Of a DNA stretch of 31,284 nucleotides, positions 1 to 8,267 are shown piece after piece (the stretch's first letter is position 1; each line of letters opens with the position of its first letter). The stretch spans positions 1 to 31,284 of the forward strand of contig JAEYRW010000087.1 of the NCBI GenBank assembly GCA_023435435.1, in the 5' to 3' direction. The notes under the pieces were generated by a model. That model saw only the letters and a list, made by a program, of their open reading frames with translations, did not search any database and had not been told where the DNA came from. The translations under genes were made by a program, and so were the position numbers. This stretch comes from Bacillota bacterium. GTDB lineage: Bacteria; Bacillota; Clostridia; Christensenellales; Aristaeellaceae.

Positions 1-1047
1 CTTGTCCCGCGTCCCAATCCGGAGCACGCGCTTGACCACCCGCGGCAGCGACACCGCCGCGCGCGCGAGCCGATACTCGGCGGATGCCCGGACGCCGCTC
101 AGTTCCTCCTCGCGCGCCACCAGATCCGCCACCGTGCGCGCGTTGCCCGCGAACATTTCGGACGCGAAGCGGGGGAGGTAATCGGCCCCTTCGCCGATGA
201 GCTCGCCCGAAATCGCCGCGCACAGATCCACCACCGGCCGCCGCAGCGCAGGCTCGCCTCCCGCCAGCGCGGCGGTGATGATGGGCGCGAACTCGCCGTT
301 CAGCCGGTCGACGATCAGCCTGTGGAGTTTCCCATAATCCGCCGCCCGGGAGAAGTTCAGCTCGTCCGTCAGCCCCGCGAGCAGACCCCGCACCTTGGCG
401 ACCGTCCAATCCACCTTTTTCGGCTCCGCGCGGTACAGGTAGGTGGGCATGGTGAGCGCGTAAAAAGAACCCGCCTCGGAAAGCGCCCGCGCCATGAACG
501 GCGGGTCCTGATAGCGCGGATAGTCCGGAAACCGGATGCCCCGCCCCACGAGCAAATCCCGCCGGTAAACGAAGCGGTGGTAGCCGTAATCGAACTGATA
601 ATCCCGGTAGTCAACCATTCCGTCCTCCCGGAAGGAATAGCCCGAAAGCCCGTCCTCGAACGAGGAGGTCAGCTTGCCCCGCTCCCACAGCAGGAATGAA
701 CCGCCCGAAGCGGCCGCGCCGCTTGCGTCCGCCGCTGAGGCAAGGGATTCGAGCACGGCGGGAGAGGGGTACTTGTCGTCGGCGTCCATGAACGCGACGT
801 ATTTTCCCCGGGCGAGCAGAACGCCGCGGTTGCGCGCCGCGCCGGGTCCGGCGTTCTGCTGCCGCTCGACGCGCAGCTTGTCCTTGTAAAGCGCCAGGAT
901 GTTGGGCGTCAGATCGCCGGAGCCGTCGTCCACCACGATGATCTCCTTCTCGCGCAGCGATTGGGAGAGCACCGCGTCCACGCATTCCCCGATGGTCCGC
1001 TCGCAGTTGTAGACAGGGATGATCACCGAGACCAGAATGTCCGTCAT
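1..1047 (-). CDS. GT2 family glycosyltransferase, C-terminus cut by window edge
   Basis: The frame reads from ATG at 1047 to base 1 with no stop (349 codons). The N-terminus has the GT-A pattern of GT2 enzymes: a VSVIIPVYN first strand, VVDDGSGD for nucleotide-sugar binding, NAGPGAARNRG, and a DADD metal-binding motif near residue 90. No membrane segment is evident, so it should act in the cytoplasm on a lipid-linked or growing glycan. The start overlaps the stop of the upstream glycosyltransferase (ATGA, 1044-1047), so it is translationally coupled and is the last visible gene of the galactofuranose operon. The tail (SAEYRLARAAVSLP) resembles the SASYRIGR tails of the two genes before it, so only a few residues are probably missing. 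The donor and acceptor sugars cannot be told from the sequence. Confidence 0.9.
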   Translation of the reverse strand, partial: MTDILVSVIIPVYNCERTIGECVDAVLSQSLREKEIIVVDDGSGDLTPNILALYKDKLRVERQQNAGPGAARNRGVLLARGKYVAFMDADDKYPSPAVLESLASAADASGAAASGGSFLLWERGKLTSSFEDGLSGYSFREDGMVDYRDYQFDYGYHRFVYRRDLLVGRGIRFPDYPRYQDPPFMARALSEAGSFYALTMPTYLYRAEPKKVDWTVAKVRGLLAGLTDELNFSRAADYGKLHRLIVDRLNGEFAPIITAALAGGEPALRRPVVDLCAAISGELIGEGADYLPRFASEMFAGNARTVADLVAREEELSGVRASAEYRLARAAVSLPRVVKRVLRIGTRDK

Positions 1048-2153
1048 GTGTGTTTCCTCATGCGGCGCGCCGGGTAGGTGATCGCGCGCCCGATCCGGTA
1101 GGATGCCGATTTTTTGATGGCCTGAAGCTCCGCCCGCACAGCGTCGTCCGTTCCCTTTTTTGCGCGCGCGCCGTTGATCATGTGCGCCGCGTAAGTGGAA
1201 AAGGGCATTTCGAGGATGCGCCGGGCCTGGCCGATTTCGCCCTTGTTCATGAAGTAGTCATCGGGCAGGTCACCGATGCCCCACGCGGGGAAATAGCTTT
1301 CCCGGATGGCGTCGTAGAGCTTTGCGTACGCCTCGCCGAAGATGGAGTTGAGGTTCCAGAGGGTAAAGTGTACGCAGTAGTTGAGATACCCTTTTTCCAG
1401 CGCAGGGTAGATGCCCCGGGCCTTCAGGAAATCGCCCAGCCCCGCCAGCGCCGCATGGAAGCAGTCCCAGGAGCGTTCCCGCGTCACGGACAGGGAATCC
1501 TCCCCGCGCCGCCTTTGGTGCGCCAGGACCCGGTCGATTGTGACGATTTTTTCTGCCGATGCGAGGGCCGTGAACACGAAATACATGTCGTTGGTGGTGC
1601 GCAGCGCCTGGTGGCGCAGTTCGTTTTGCTCGACGAATTCGCGCAGGAACAGTTTGTCCCATCCCCAGCCGACAAACGCGAAGAAAAGCCTGTCGGGCAT
1701 GTCGCGCCACGAAAACGGCCGCTTCTTCGGCAGATACTCGTCCCGGAGCGCCCACGCGGCGGAGGAAACCACCCCCGTGCGGTCGTCAAACCGGTCGCAG
1801 CGGAACACGCCGATCTCGGCGCCCGCCTCCTCGCACGCCGCGTACGAGACCTCAAGCATGTCATTCTCGAATCGGTCGTCCGCGTCCAGAAGGGAAAGAT
1901 ACTTACCCGTGGCGCGGCGGATGCCCTCGTTCCGGGCCACGCCCGCCGTGGCGTTTTTCTGCGTGACCACGGTCATGCGCGCGTCCCCGGCCGCCCGCGC
2001 GTTCAGGATTTCGAGGGAAGCGTCCGTGGACCCGTCGTCCACACAGATGAGCTCGATCTCCCGGAGGGTTTGATTCAAAACGCAGTCGAGGGTCTCGTTC
2101 AGAAACGCCTGCGCGTTGTAGACGGCCATGACTACGCTGACCTTCGGTGTCAT
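1044..2153 (-). CDS. GT2 family glycosyltransferase
   Basis: A 369-residue protein with a complete GT-A domain: VSVVMAVYN at the N-terminus, VDDGSTD near residues 39-45, a QKNATAGVARNEG loop and a DADD metal motif near residue 92. The C-terminal half is helical and ends in a basic SASYRIGRAITYPARR segment shared with its two neighbours. It belongs to the operon with glf and a GlfT2-like enzyme, so it probably builds a galactofuranose-containing surface polysaccharide, but the sugar it transfers is unknown. The start at 2153 has a GAGGAGG ribosome site and overlaps the preceding gene by 4 bp; its own stop overlaps the next gene by 4 bp. Expression is probably set by the promoter at 6031-6059. 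Confidence 0.93.
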   Translation of the reverse strand: MTPKVSVVMAVYNAQAFLNETLDCVLNQTLREIELICVDDGSTDASLEILNARAAGDARMTVVTQKNATAGVARNEGIRRATGKYLSLLDADDRFENDMLEVSYAACEEAGAEIGVFRCDRFDDRTGVVSSAAWALRDEYLPKKRPFSWRDMPDRLFFAFVGWGWDKLFLREFVEQNELRHQALRTTNDMYFVFTALASAEKIVTIDRVLAHQRRRGEDSLSVTRERSWDCFHAALAGLGDFLKARGIYPALEKGYLNYCVHFTLWNLNSIFGEAYAKLYDAIRESYFPAWGIGDLPDDYFMNKGEIGQARRILEMPFSTYAAHMINGARAKKGTDDAVRAELQAIKKSASYRIGRAITYPARRMRKHT

Positions 2154-3256
2154 GTGTTCCTCCTCAGCAGGTTTCGGAGCCTGCGCGGCGCGGCGGTGAG
2201 CAGCCGTCCCACGCGGTAGGAGGCGGAGTTCTTGACGGCGGAGAGCTCGCTTTCCAGGGCGCGCACGCGCGCCTCGAGAATGAGCTGCGTTCCGTAGGCG
2301 GGGTAGGTCTCCGGCGCGTCGATCAGAACCCGCACGCGTGCCGCCTCGTTTTCCGTGTATGCCTTTGCCGTGTCAAGCTGACCCGATTCCTCCGCTTCCC
2401 GGAACTCCGCGGAAATCGCCGCCAGAAACGCCGGCCGCGCGGCCTGTGCGATGCGCCGGTAGGTGAACTCGTAGTTGCTCAACAGCTTGAAGTAGTAGGC
2501 GTCCCGAAACGTCTCCCACAGCCCCCGCGCCTTCAGAAAATCCTTCACAAAGGCCATTTCCACGCACATGGCGTACACCTTGCCCTTGTCGTAAACAGAC
2601 GAGCCGGGATTGTCGCGCCGGTTCATGTAATAGGGCTCGCGCATGAACAGAACGCGCCGGGCCTGACACATGGTCTGAAAGAAAAAGCCGTTGTCCTGAT
2701 ACGACGCGCCGGGGGTCTCGTTGTGGCGGATGTCCTTTTCCAGGAGGAACGCGCGCAGATAAATGCCCGACCACGTATTCATGGTAAGCCTGAGCGCGTC
2801 GGGCTCCCGCGTGGGGTCGACGACCCTTCCGTACCAGCTCTCGTCCGCGGAGAGCGGAACGCGGGAAAGAACCCTCTCGCCGTCCCGGTCCTCAAAGCGG
2901 AAAAAATCCGCCTTGACCACTTCCGCGCCGACGCGTCCCGCCGCGCGGGACAGCGCCCCGTACATCTCGGGCGGCGCGACGTCGTCCGCTTCGAGGATGC
3001 CCACATATTCGCCCGTCGCCGCGGCGATGCCCGCGTTCATGGCGCGGCCGTAACCGCCGTTTTTCTGGGTCACCACCCGAACGCGCCCGTCCTTTGCGGC
3101 ATAGCGGGCGAGAATCGCCGGGGATTCGTCGGTGGAGCCGTCGTCCACCGCCACGATTTCCAGGTCGCGCAGCGTCTGGGCAAGGAGGCTGTCGAGGCAC
3201 TCCGGCAGATACCGCGCCACGTTGTAGACCGGAACGACCACCGATACGCGCGTCAT
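2150..3256 (-). CDS. GT2 family glycosyltransferase
   Basis: A 368-residue GT2 enzyme with VSVVVPVYNVARYLPECLDSL, VAVDDGSTDES, the loop NGGYGRAMNAG and an EADD motif where the family usually has DADD; the Glu-for-Asp change is common in some GT2 subgroups. The tail SASYRVGRLL matches its neighbours, which points to tandem duplication followed by divergence. The start at 3256 lies in an ATGA overlap with glf and has an AAGGAG site. The role inferred from context is a transfer step in assembling the galactofuranose-containing glycan. The acceptor is unknown. Confidence 0.93.
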   Translation of the reverse strand: MTRVSVVVPVYNVARYLPECLDSLLAQTLRDLEIVAVDDGSTDESPAILARYAAKDGRVRVVTQKNGGYGRAMNAGIAAATGEYVGILEADDVAPPEMYGALSRAAGRVGAEVVKADFFRFEDRDGERVLSRVPLSADESWYGRVVDPTREPDALRLTMNTWSGIYLRAFLLEKDIRHNETPGASYQDNGFFFQTMCQARRVLFMREPYYMNRRDNPGSSVYDKGKVYAMCVEMAFVKDFLKARGLWETFRDAYYFKLLSNYEFTYRRIAQAARPAFLAAISAEFREAEESGQLDTAKAYTENEAARVRVLIDAPETYPAYGTQLILEARVRALESELSAVKNSASYRVGRLLTAAPRRLRNLLRRNT

Positions 3257-4353
3257 AGGAGCTCCTTTTTCGCCAGAGCGAGGGACTTGACGATGGTGTT
3301 GTCCATGTCAAAATAGCCGTAGCTCCCCAGCCGCCCGCCGAATACCACGCGCGTTTCCGCGTCCGCCAGCGCGCGGTATTGCCGGAAAAGCGCCGTGTTT
3401 TTTTCGTCGTTGACGGGGTAATACGGTTCGTCCCCCGGTTTCCACGCCCGGGGATATTCGTATGTGACGTATGTGACCGGCTGCCCGCCGAATTCGAAGT
3501 GCTTGTGCTCGATGACGCGGGTGTAGGGCGTCTCGCGGTCGGTGTAGTTCACCACCGCCACACCCTGGAAGTTGTCGGTTTCGAGCCGCTCGGTCCTGAA
3601 TTCCAGGGAACGGTATTCGAGCATGCCAAACCGGTAACCGTAATATTGGTCGATGGGCCCGGTGAACAGAACCCGTTCCGCCAGCGCGGAAAGCCCTTCC
3701 CGGTCATCGAGGTAGTCGATGCCCAGCCTCACCTCCGTGCCCTCCAGCAGCGCGTCGATGAGCACGTTGTACCCGCCCTCTGGCACGCCCTGATAGCGGT
3801 CGGTGAAATAATTGTTGTCGTAGGTAAAGCGCACGGGCAGCCGCCGGATGATGAACGCCGGCAGTGCCGCGCAGTCGCGTCCCCACTGCTTTTCCGTGTA
3901 TCCCTTGATGAGCTTTTCGTACACGTCGCGTCCGACGAGTGAAATGGCCTGTTCCTCGAGGTTCTTCGGCACGCCGGCAACGGCGCTTTTCTGCGACTCG
4001 ATGATCGCGCGCGCCTCGGCGGGCGTCCGCACGCCCCACAGCCGGGAAAACGTGTTCATGTTGAAGGGCAGGTTGTAAATCTCGCCCTTGTAATTGGCGA
4101 TGGGGGAGTTGATGAAATTGTTGAACCGGACAAAGCGGTTTGCGTAGGCCCATGCCTCCTCGCTGGAGGTGTGGAAGATGTGCGCGCCGTAGAGCTGGAT
4201 GTTGATGCCTTCCCGCGCCTCGCAGCGGATGTGCCCCCCCGTATGCGCGTGCTTGTCGATCACCAGACACTTTTTTCCCGCGGCCCGCGCTTCCCGCGCG
4301 AACACAGCGCCAAAAAGCCCCGCGCCGACGATCAGATAGTCGTATGCCGCCAT
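3253..4353 (-). CDS. glf: UDP-galactopyranose mutase
   Basis: A 366-residue flavoenzyme that interconverts UDP-galactopyranose and UDP-galactofuranose, the only known source of the Galf donor. The FAD-binding motif YLIVGAGLFGAVFAREA is at residues 5-21, followed by VIDKHAHTGGH and the family segment QLYGAHIFHTS. EKLIKGYTEKQWGRD and FTYDNNYFTDRYQGVPEGGYN in the middle are typical of bacterial Glf. I chose ATG 4353 over an in-frame upstream ATG at 4425 because an AGGAGG site lies 5 bases before it and the protein then starts directly on the FAD strand. It follows the GlfT2-like gene by 8 bp, so donor synthesis and donor use are co-transcribed. Confidence 0.97.
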   Translation of the reverse strand: MAAYDYLIVGAGLFGAVFAREARAAGKKCLVIDKHAHTGGHIRCEAREGINIQLYGAHIFHTSSEEAWAYANRFVRFNNFINSPIANYKGEIYNLPFNMNTFSRLWGVRTPAEARAIIESQKSAVAGVPKNLEEQAISLVGRDVYEKLIKGYTEKQWGRDCAALPAFIIRRLPVRFTYDNNYFTDRYQGVPEGGYNVLIDALLEGTEVRLGIDYLDDREGLSALAERVLFTGPIDQYYGYRFGMLEYRSLEFRTERLETDNFQGVAVVNYTDRETPYTRVIEHKHFEFGGQPVTYVTYEYPRAWKPGDEPYYPVNDEKNTALFRQYRALADAETRVVFGGRLGSYGYFDMDNTIVKSLALAKKELL

Positions 4354-4361
4354 AAAGCCTC

Positions 4362-6011
4362 CTACAAGTGCAGATAATCCGCCCAGAATGCGCGGGACGC
4401 CATCGCCTCTGCCGCGGCGCGCCATCGCGCCTCGACGGCCGCCCGTTCGCGCCGGAACCGCCGCTCGAGCTTCGCGTACCGCAGAAGAAGTCCCAGGGCC
4501 GCGCGGTTGTCCCGTTTCGCGTAAAAGCCCAGGCCCGTGTCCGCGACGACGTTTACCGCGCCGCGCTTGCCCAGGTGGGCGCGCAGGGGATTAATGTGCG
4601 CGTACACCCGCGCCGTCCGCCGCCCGGGGACGAGCGCCCCGCCGAAGGTCAGGAGCGAGATAGCCTTGGTCAGCCGCGTGTCCCGGGCCAGCGCCGACCG
4701 CGCCGCGTCCGCCGCGTCCGCCGGAGAAACCGGCGAGAGAGCAACCGCCTCGAGGGAATCGTTGGTGGCCGCCGGGTCGGCCTTCATGAGAAAATCCGGT
4801 CCCCGCAGATAATCCTCGATTCCCTTCAAAAGCATCCGCGCGTGGGTGTACCGAAAGCGCATCAAGGTGGAGAAAAACAGCCGCCGGATGAGCCGGATGC
4901 CGCCAAATTCCGGAGTGCGCAGCGCGTCTACGATCAGGGCGTTGCGCGCGTGATAATATTCCGTCTTGGAGGAGTGCTTGCGCTCGAAGGCCTCGTGCCA
5001 CACGCACACGCCGGGCAGCGTCAGAATGCCCTTTCCCAGCCGAAGCCCGTACTCGATGTCGTCCATTCGCACGAACAGCGGCAGCGGCAGCCCCACCCGC
5101 CGAATCTCCGCCATGGGCACACACGCGAACCACCACGCCGCGTAGTCGGCCTCGCGCGGCTCCATGTCCCGTTCGACGTCCGCGAACGCCGAAAGGTCGA
5201 GACCCGTCGCCAGGGATTCGGAAAGAAGCCCCCGCCAGCGCCCGCCCGCTTCGTGCTGCGCGCACGGCCTGTCCAGCCGCAGCATCGCGCCCGCCACCTG
5301 ATGGCCGGCGTATTCCGGCCTCATCGCCGCAAGCAGCGCGTACAGCCGCTCGAAGGATTCCGGAAGCATGCGCACGTCGTCGTCCATGAACACAACGTGG
5401 GTAAAGCCCCCCGCGTTTTCAATTTCAATCAGCCCCCGCGTGAATCCCCCCGCGCCCCCCGCGTTGGGATTTTGAAACACGCGCGCGCCCGGCTGTGTCC
5501 CCAGCGTGCCCGCGTTGTCTGAAACGAACACGCAAAGCCGCGTTCCCAGCGGGGAATCCGGGTTTTCGAGGATGCTCCCGCGCAGCGCCGCGATGTTCCG
5601 GCGCACGTATTCCTCGCGCCTGTATGTGCAGACATTTACGGCGATCCGCACGTCCCGCGCGTCCGCGTCCGCCTCGTACGCGCCGCCCAGAAGCCGCGCG
5701 CCGCCCGCGATTTCGGGCCAGACGGCTCCCGCGGAACCCGGGAGAAAGGGCAGAACCACCTCGCCGCCCGCCGGCAGGTCGAACGCCGCCTGGGCAAGCG
5801 CGCCTTTTCGCGCCATCAACCGCGCGACACCTGTGCCGGAAACGAAAAGCCGCAGCCGAAAATTTGCGCACGTCGTGTAGCGCGTCCACTTTTCGCATGC
5901 GAAAACGTTGAAGTATGTATCGTAACGCGCCGCGCCGCCCGGGTCTTTTCCCGCGCACAGGGCGCCCGCGCCGGGCAGCGGGGGATCGAGCACCAGCGAT
6001 TGTAAGCGCAC
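4362..6011 (-). CDS. GlfT2-like galactofuranosyltransferase (GT2)
   Basis: A 549-residue protein with the architecture of mycobacterial GlfT2: an N-terminal beta-rich domain (about 1-120), a GT-A domain from about 122 and a helical C-terminus. The catalytic landmarks of GlfT2 appear in order: CTYRRE, a DDD metal motif in FMDDDV (about 210-212), a Trp pair in AAWWFACVP (293-294), an Asp pair in RMDDIEYGLR (317-318) and the His of VWHEAF (339). It should transfer Galf from the UDP-Galf made by the adjacent glf product. An ATG at 6032 is in frame, but it lies inside the -10 box of the operon promoter and would not be transcribed. GTG 6011, with GAGGTGAGG just upstream, is the likely start. Confidence 0.88.
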   Translation of the reverse strand: MRLQSLVLDPPLPGAGALCAGKDPGGAARYDTYFNVFACEKWTRYTTCANFRLRLFVSGTGVARLMARKGALAQAAFDLPAGGEVVLPFLPGSAGAVWPEIAGGARLLGGAYEADADARDVRIAVNVCTYRREEYVRRNIAALRGSILENPDSPLGTRLCVFVSDNAGTLGTQPGARVFQNPNAGGAGGFTRGLIEIENAGGFTHVVFMDDDVRMLPESFERLYALLAAMRPEYAGHQVAGAMLRLDRPCAQHEAGGRWRGLLSESLATGLDLSAFADVERDMEPREADYAAWWFACVPMAEIRRVGLPLPLFVRMDDIEYGLRLGKGILTLPGVCVWHEAFERKHSSKTEYYHARNALIVDALRTPEFGGIRLIRRLFFSTLMRFRYTHARMLLKGIEDYLRGPDFLMKADPAATNDSLEAVALSPVSPADAADAARSALARDTRLTKAISLLTFGGALVPGRRTARVYAHINPLRAHLGKRGAVNVVADTGLGFYAKRDNRAALGLLLRYAKLERRFRRERAAVEARWRAAAEAMASRAFWADYLHL

Positions 6012-6030
6012 GCGCCTCACCTCTTGTTTC

Positions 6031-6059
6031 ATTATAGCAACGATCGATTTTTAAGTCAA
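6031..6059 (-). promoter_or_regulatory. Sigma-A type promoter of the galactofuranose operon
   Basis: Read on the minus strand, TTGACT (6059-6054) and TATAAT (6036-6031) are separated by 17 bp. Transcription should start near 6024, giving a leader of only about 13 nt that holds the GAGGTGAGG ribosome site of the GlfT2-like gene. This placement rules out the ATG at 6032 as a start codon. Confidence 0.85.
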
Positions 6060-6096
6060 TGTCACGCTCGTGTACGCCGGATTAACTTATCTGTCG

Positions 6097-6125
6097 TTGA
6101 CACGCCCGTCGGCGGACGGTATCAT
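6097..6125 (+). promoter_or_regulatory. Sigma-A type promoter of guaA
   Basis: TTGACA (6097-6102), a 17-bp spacer and TATCAT (6120-6125). Transcription should start near 6132, leaving a very short leader with GGGGCG before the guaA ATG at 6147. There is no room for a purine riboswitch or another folded leader. The promoter is back to back with that of the galactofuranose operon, with 37 bp between the two -35 boxes. Confidence 0.85.
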
Positions 6126-6146
6126 GATGTACAAAGGGGCGATGTT

Positions 6147-7670
6147 ATGAATCAGACGGTCGTGATCCTCGATTTCGGCGGGCAGTACAAGGAGCTCATC
6201 GCGCGCAGGGTGCGCGAATGCGCGGTCTATTCCGTGATCAAGCACTATACGACGCCCATCGAAGAAATCAGGGCGCTTCACCCCATCGGCATCATTTTCA
6301 CCGGCGGGCCCATGAGCGCCTACGGACCCGACGCCCCGTCGTATTCGACGGAAATTTTTGAGCTCGGCGTCCCGATTCTGGGCATCTGCTACGGCGCGCA
6401 GCTCATCTGCCACCTCCTGGGCGGCGAGGTGGGCGGCTGTGAAAAGAGCGAGTACGGCACCCTCACCGCGAACCTCGAAGGGGCGAGCCACTTGTTCGGC
6501 GGCCTCGGCGGCGCGCAAAAGGTGCTCATGAGCCACACGGACCGGGTGATGAAGCTGCCCGAGGGCTTCGGCGCCACCGCCTCCACGGATTTGTGCCCCA
6601 TCGCGGCCTACGAAAGCGTCGAGAAAAGCATTTACGCCGTTCAGTTCCACCCCGAGGTGGAGAACACCGTCAACGGCCTCAAGATCATGCGCCGGTTCCT
6701 CTACGAAATCTGCAAGGCAGACGGCGATTACAACATGGAGGACTACCTCCAGCGCCAGATCGCCCTCGTGCGCGAAAAGGTCGGCGCAAAGCGCGTGCTT
6801 CTGGGCCTTTCCGGCGGCGTCGATTCCAGTGTGTGCGCGGCGCTTCTTTCGGAGGCCATCGGTGCGCAGCTGGTGTGCGTGTACATCGACCACGGCTTCA
6901 TGCGCAAAAACGAAACCAACGAAATCATGAAGGTGTTCGGGCGCCGTCCCATCAAATTTGTGTACGTGGACGCGCGCAAGCGCTTTCTTAAAAAGCTCGA
7001 GGGCGTCACGGACCCCGAACAGAAGCGGAAGATCATCGGCGCGGAGTTCGCCCGGACGTTTGAGGACGAGGCCAAAAAGCAGGGGAATCCCGCCTTCCTT
7101 GCCCAGGGCACCATCTACCCCGACATCGTGGAATCCGGCGCCAACAAGTCCGCGGTCATCAAGTCCCACCACAACGTGGGCGGCCTGCCCAAGGATTTGA
7201 GCTTCGAGGGCGTCGTCGAGCCCCTTTCGGGCCTTTTCAAGGACGAAGTCCGGAAGCTCGGCCTCATGCTCAAGCTCCCCACCAAACTCGTCTACCGCCA
7301 GCCGTTCCCCGGCCCGGGCCTGGCCATCCGCGTCATCGGCGAAATCACGGAGGAAAAGCTCGACCTTCTGCGCGAGGCGGATTTCATCGTGCGGGAGGAG
7401 ATCGGCAATTCCCGCGCCAAGGCCGACCAGTACTTCGCGGTTTTGACCGGCAGCCGCAGCGTGGGCGTCATGGGCGATTTCCGCACCTACGATTACACCG
7501 TCGCCGTGCGCGCCGTGCGCACCAACGACTTCATGACCTGCGAATACGCGCGCCTGCCCCACACCCTGCTTTCGAAGATTTCCAGCCGCATCACCAACGA
7601 GGTGAAGGGCGTCAACCGTGTGGTGTACGACATCACGGGAAAACCCCCCGCCACCATCGAGTGGGAATGA
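6147..7670 (+). CDS. guaA: GMP synthase (glutamine-hydrolysing)
   Basis: A 507-residue enzyme that converts XMP, ATP and glutamine to GMP in the last step of guanine nucleotide synthesis. The N-terminal class I amidotransferase has its nucleophile Cys81 in GICYGAQL and the His168/Glu170 pair in QFHPE. The ATP pyrophosphatase domain has the P-loop LSGGVDSSV (221-229). The C-terminal dimerisation domain ends in the family signature GVNRVVYDITGKPPATIEWE. The length is normal for GuaA. ATG 6147 follows the promoter and an AAAGGGG site; in-frame codons further upstream lie before the transcription start. Its stop overlaps the start of the next gene. Confidence 0.98.
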   Translation: MNQTVVILDFGGQYKELIARRVRECAVYSVIKHYTTPIEEIRALHPIGIIFTGGPMSAYGPDAPSYSTEIFELGVPILGICYGAQLICHLLGGEVGGCEKSEYGTLTANLEGASHLFGGLGGAQKVLMSHTDRVMKLPEGFGATASTDLCPIAAYESVEKSIYAVQFHPEVENTVNGLKIMRRFLYEICKADGDYNMEDYLQRQIALVREKVGAKRVLLGLSGGVDSSVCAALLSEAIGAQLVCVYIDHGFMRKNETNEIMKVFGRRPIKFVYVDARKRFLKKLEGVTDPEQKRKIIGAEFARTFEDEAKKQGNPAFLAQGTIYPDIVESGANKSAVIKSHHNVGGLPKDLSFEGVVEPLSGLFKDEVRKLGLMLKLPTKLVYRQPFPGPGLAIRVIGEITEEKLDLLREADFIVREEIGNSRAKADQYFAVLTGSRSVGVMGDFRTYDYTVAVRAVRTNDFMTCEYARLPHTLLSKISSRITNEVKGVNRVVYDITGKPPATIEWE

Positions 7671-7984
7671 TCCGGCACATCGTCGCCTGGCGCTTCCGGG
7701 AAGGCTTCACGCAGGAAGAAAACGCCGCAAACGTCCAAAAGGTGAAGGCGGAACTGGAGGCCCTCGCGTCCGCCATTCCGGGGATCGTCTCCCTGCGCGT
7801 GATGACCGACGCGCTTCCCACCGGGAACCGGGACGTGATGCTCGACAGCGTCTTTGAAAGTGCGGCGGCCCTCGCCGCGTATCAGGTTCACCCGGAACAT
7901 GTGCGCGTCAGCGCGTATGTGGGCACGGTTCTCCGGGATCGCACTTGCTTTGATTGCGCCTGGGAGGATCTTGCGCGCCTGTAA
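7667..7984 (+). CDS. Dabb-domain (stress-responsive alpha-beta barrel) protein
   Basis: A 105-residue protein that begins MIRHIVAWRFREG and matches the dimeric alpha-beta barrel family, whose members typically start with an HIVxW/F strand and have a central region with an ExxxxIPGIxSLRV pattern; here it is ALASAIPGIVSLRV. A late segment AAYQVHPEHVRVSAYV is also characteristic. The biochemical role of stand-alone bacterial Dabb proteins is mostly unknown. The ATG at 7667 overlaps the guaA stop (ATGA), so the two genes are translationally coupled. No link between the domain and purine synthesis is evident, so the pairing may simply be operon convenience. Confidence 0.85.
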   Translation: MIRHIVAWRFREGFTQEENAANVQKVKAELEALASAIPGIVSLRVMTDALPTGNRDVMLDSVFESAAALAAYQVHPEHVRVSAYVGTVLRDRTCFDCAWEDLARL

Positions 7985-7999
7985 ATTCTGTGCTATAAT
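7971..7999 (+). promoter_or_regulatory. Promoter of the structured RNA and GNAT/radical-SAM genes
   Basis: TTGCGC (7971-7976), a 17-bp spacer and a perfect TATAAT (7994-7999) preceded by TGC, an extended -10. It overlaps the last codons of the Dabb gene. Transcription should start near 8004-8006, at the base of the folded RNA. Confidence 0.75.
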
Positions 8000-8003
8000 C
8001 CGC

Positions 8004-8235
8004 ATAGGTGATAAAAATGTGCATCGGCTGCATCTTCAGGATCAATCGACTGGTCCGCTCCGCGAAAGAGGAAAACGGCGAGACGTTTTGCGGAGCATAA
8101 TCCGGAGGGACTGTTTCGGCCCTCCGAGGGTCGCCGGCGATAAGCGGAAAAAAGCGCGCACATCACGCGCTTGAGTAAGTGCCGCCATTCGCCGGAAACA
8201 CCATCTATGCCGCGGGCGTGTTGCCCGCGGTTTTT
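8004..8235 (+). ncRNA. Structured RNA leader or sRNA ending in an intrinsic terminator, class unknown
   Basis: About 230 nt starts at a clear promoter and folds into a closed multi-branch structure. The closing stem pairs ATAGGTG (8004-8010) with CAC/CTAT (8199-8208). Inside are GCTCCGC/GCGGAGC (8057-8063 with 8090-8096) capped by AAAACG/CGTTTT (8072-8089), the hairpin CGGAGGG/CCCTCCG (8103-8126), and CCGGCGA/TCGCCGG (8134-8140 with 8189-8195) enclosing AAGCGCG/CGCGCTT (8152-8172). It ends in CCGCGGGC/GCCCGCGG followed by TTTTT (8210-8235). Only 32 bp separate the terminator from the GNAT start and no promoter is visible there, so a cis-acting attenuator or riboswitch-like leader is the simplest reading; a trans-acting sRNA remains possible. 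I looked for hallmarks of common riboswitches, T-box, tmRNA, RNase P, SRP and 6S RNA and found none. Confidence 0.6.
8210..8235 (+). terminator. Intrinsic terminator ahead of the GNAT gene
   Basis: A perfect 8-bp stem, CCGCGGGC/GCCCGCGG with loop GTGTT, followed directly by TTTTT. It abuts the closing stem of the structured RNA at C8210 without excluding it. Confidence 0.85.
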
Positions 8236-8267
8236 GTGTGCCCAAAAATCAAAAGGGAGCTGATTTT

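Noticed and set aside
6012..6032. ATG 6032 as start of the GlfT2-like protein
   Set aside because: It overlaps the -10 box, so it would lie upstream of the transcript; GTG 6011 has a proper ribosome site.
8004..8235. Known RNA (6S, SRP, RNase P, tmRNA, cobalamin, lysine, c-di-AMP or guanidine riboswitch)
   Set aside because: None of the sequence hallmarks I know for these could be found; the RNA is left unclassified and a covariance search would be decisive.
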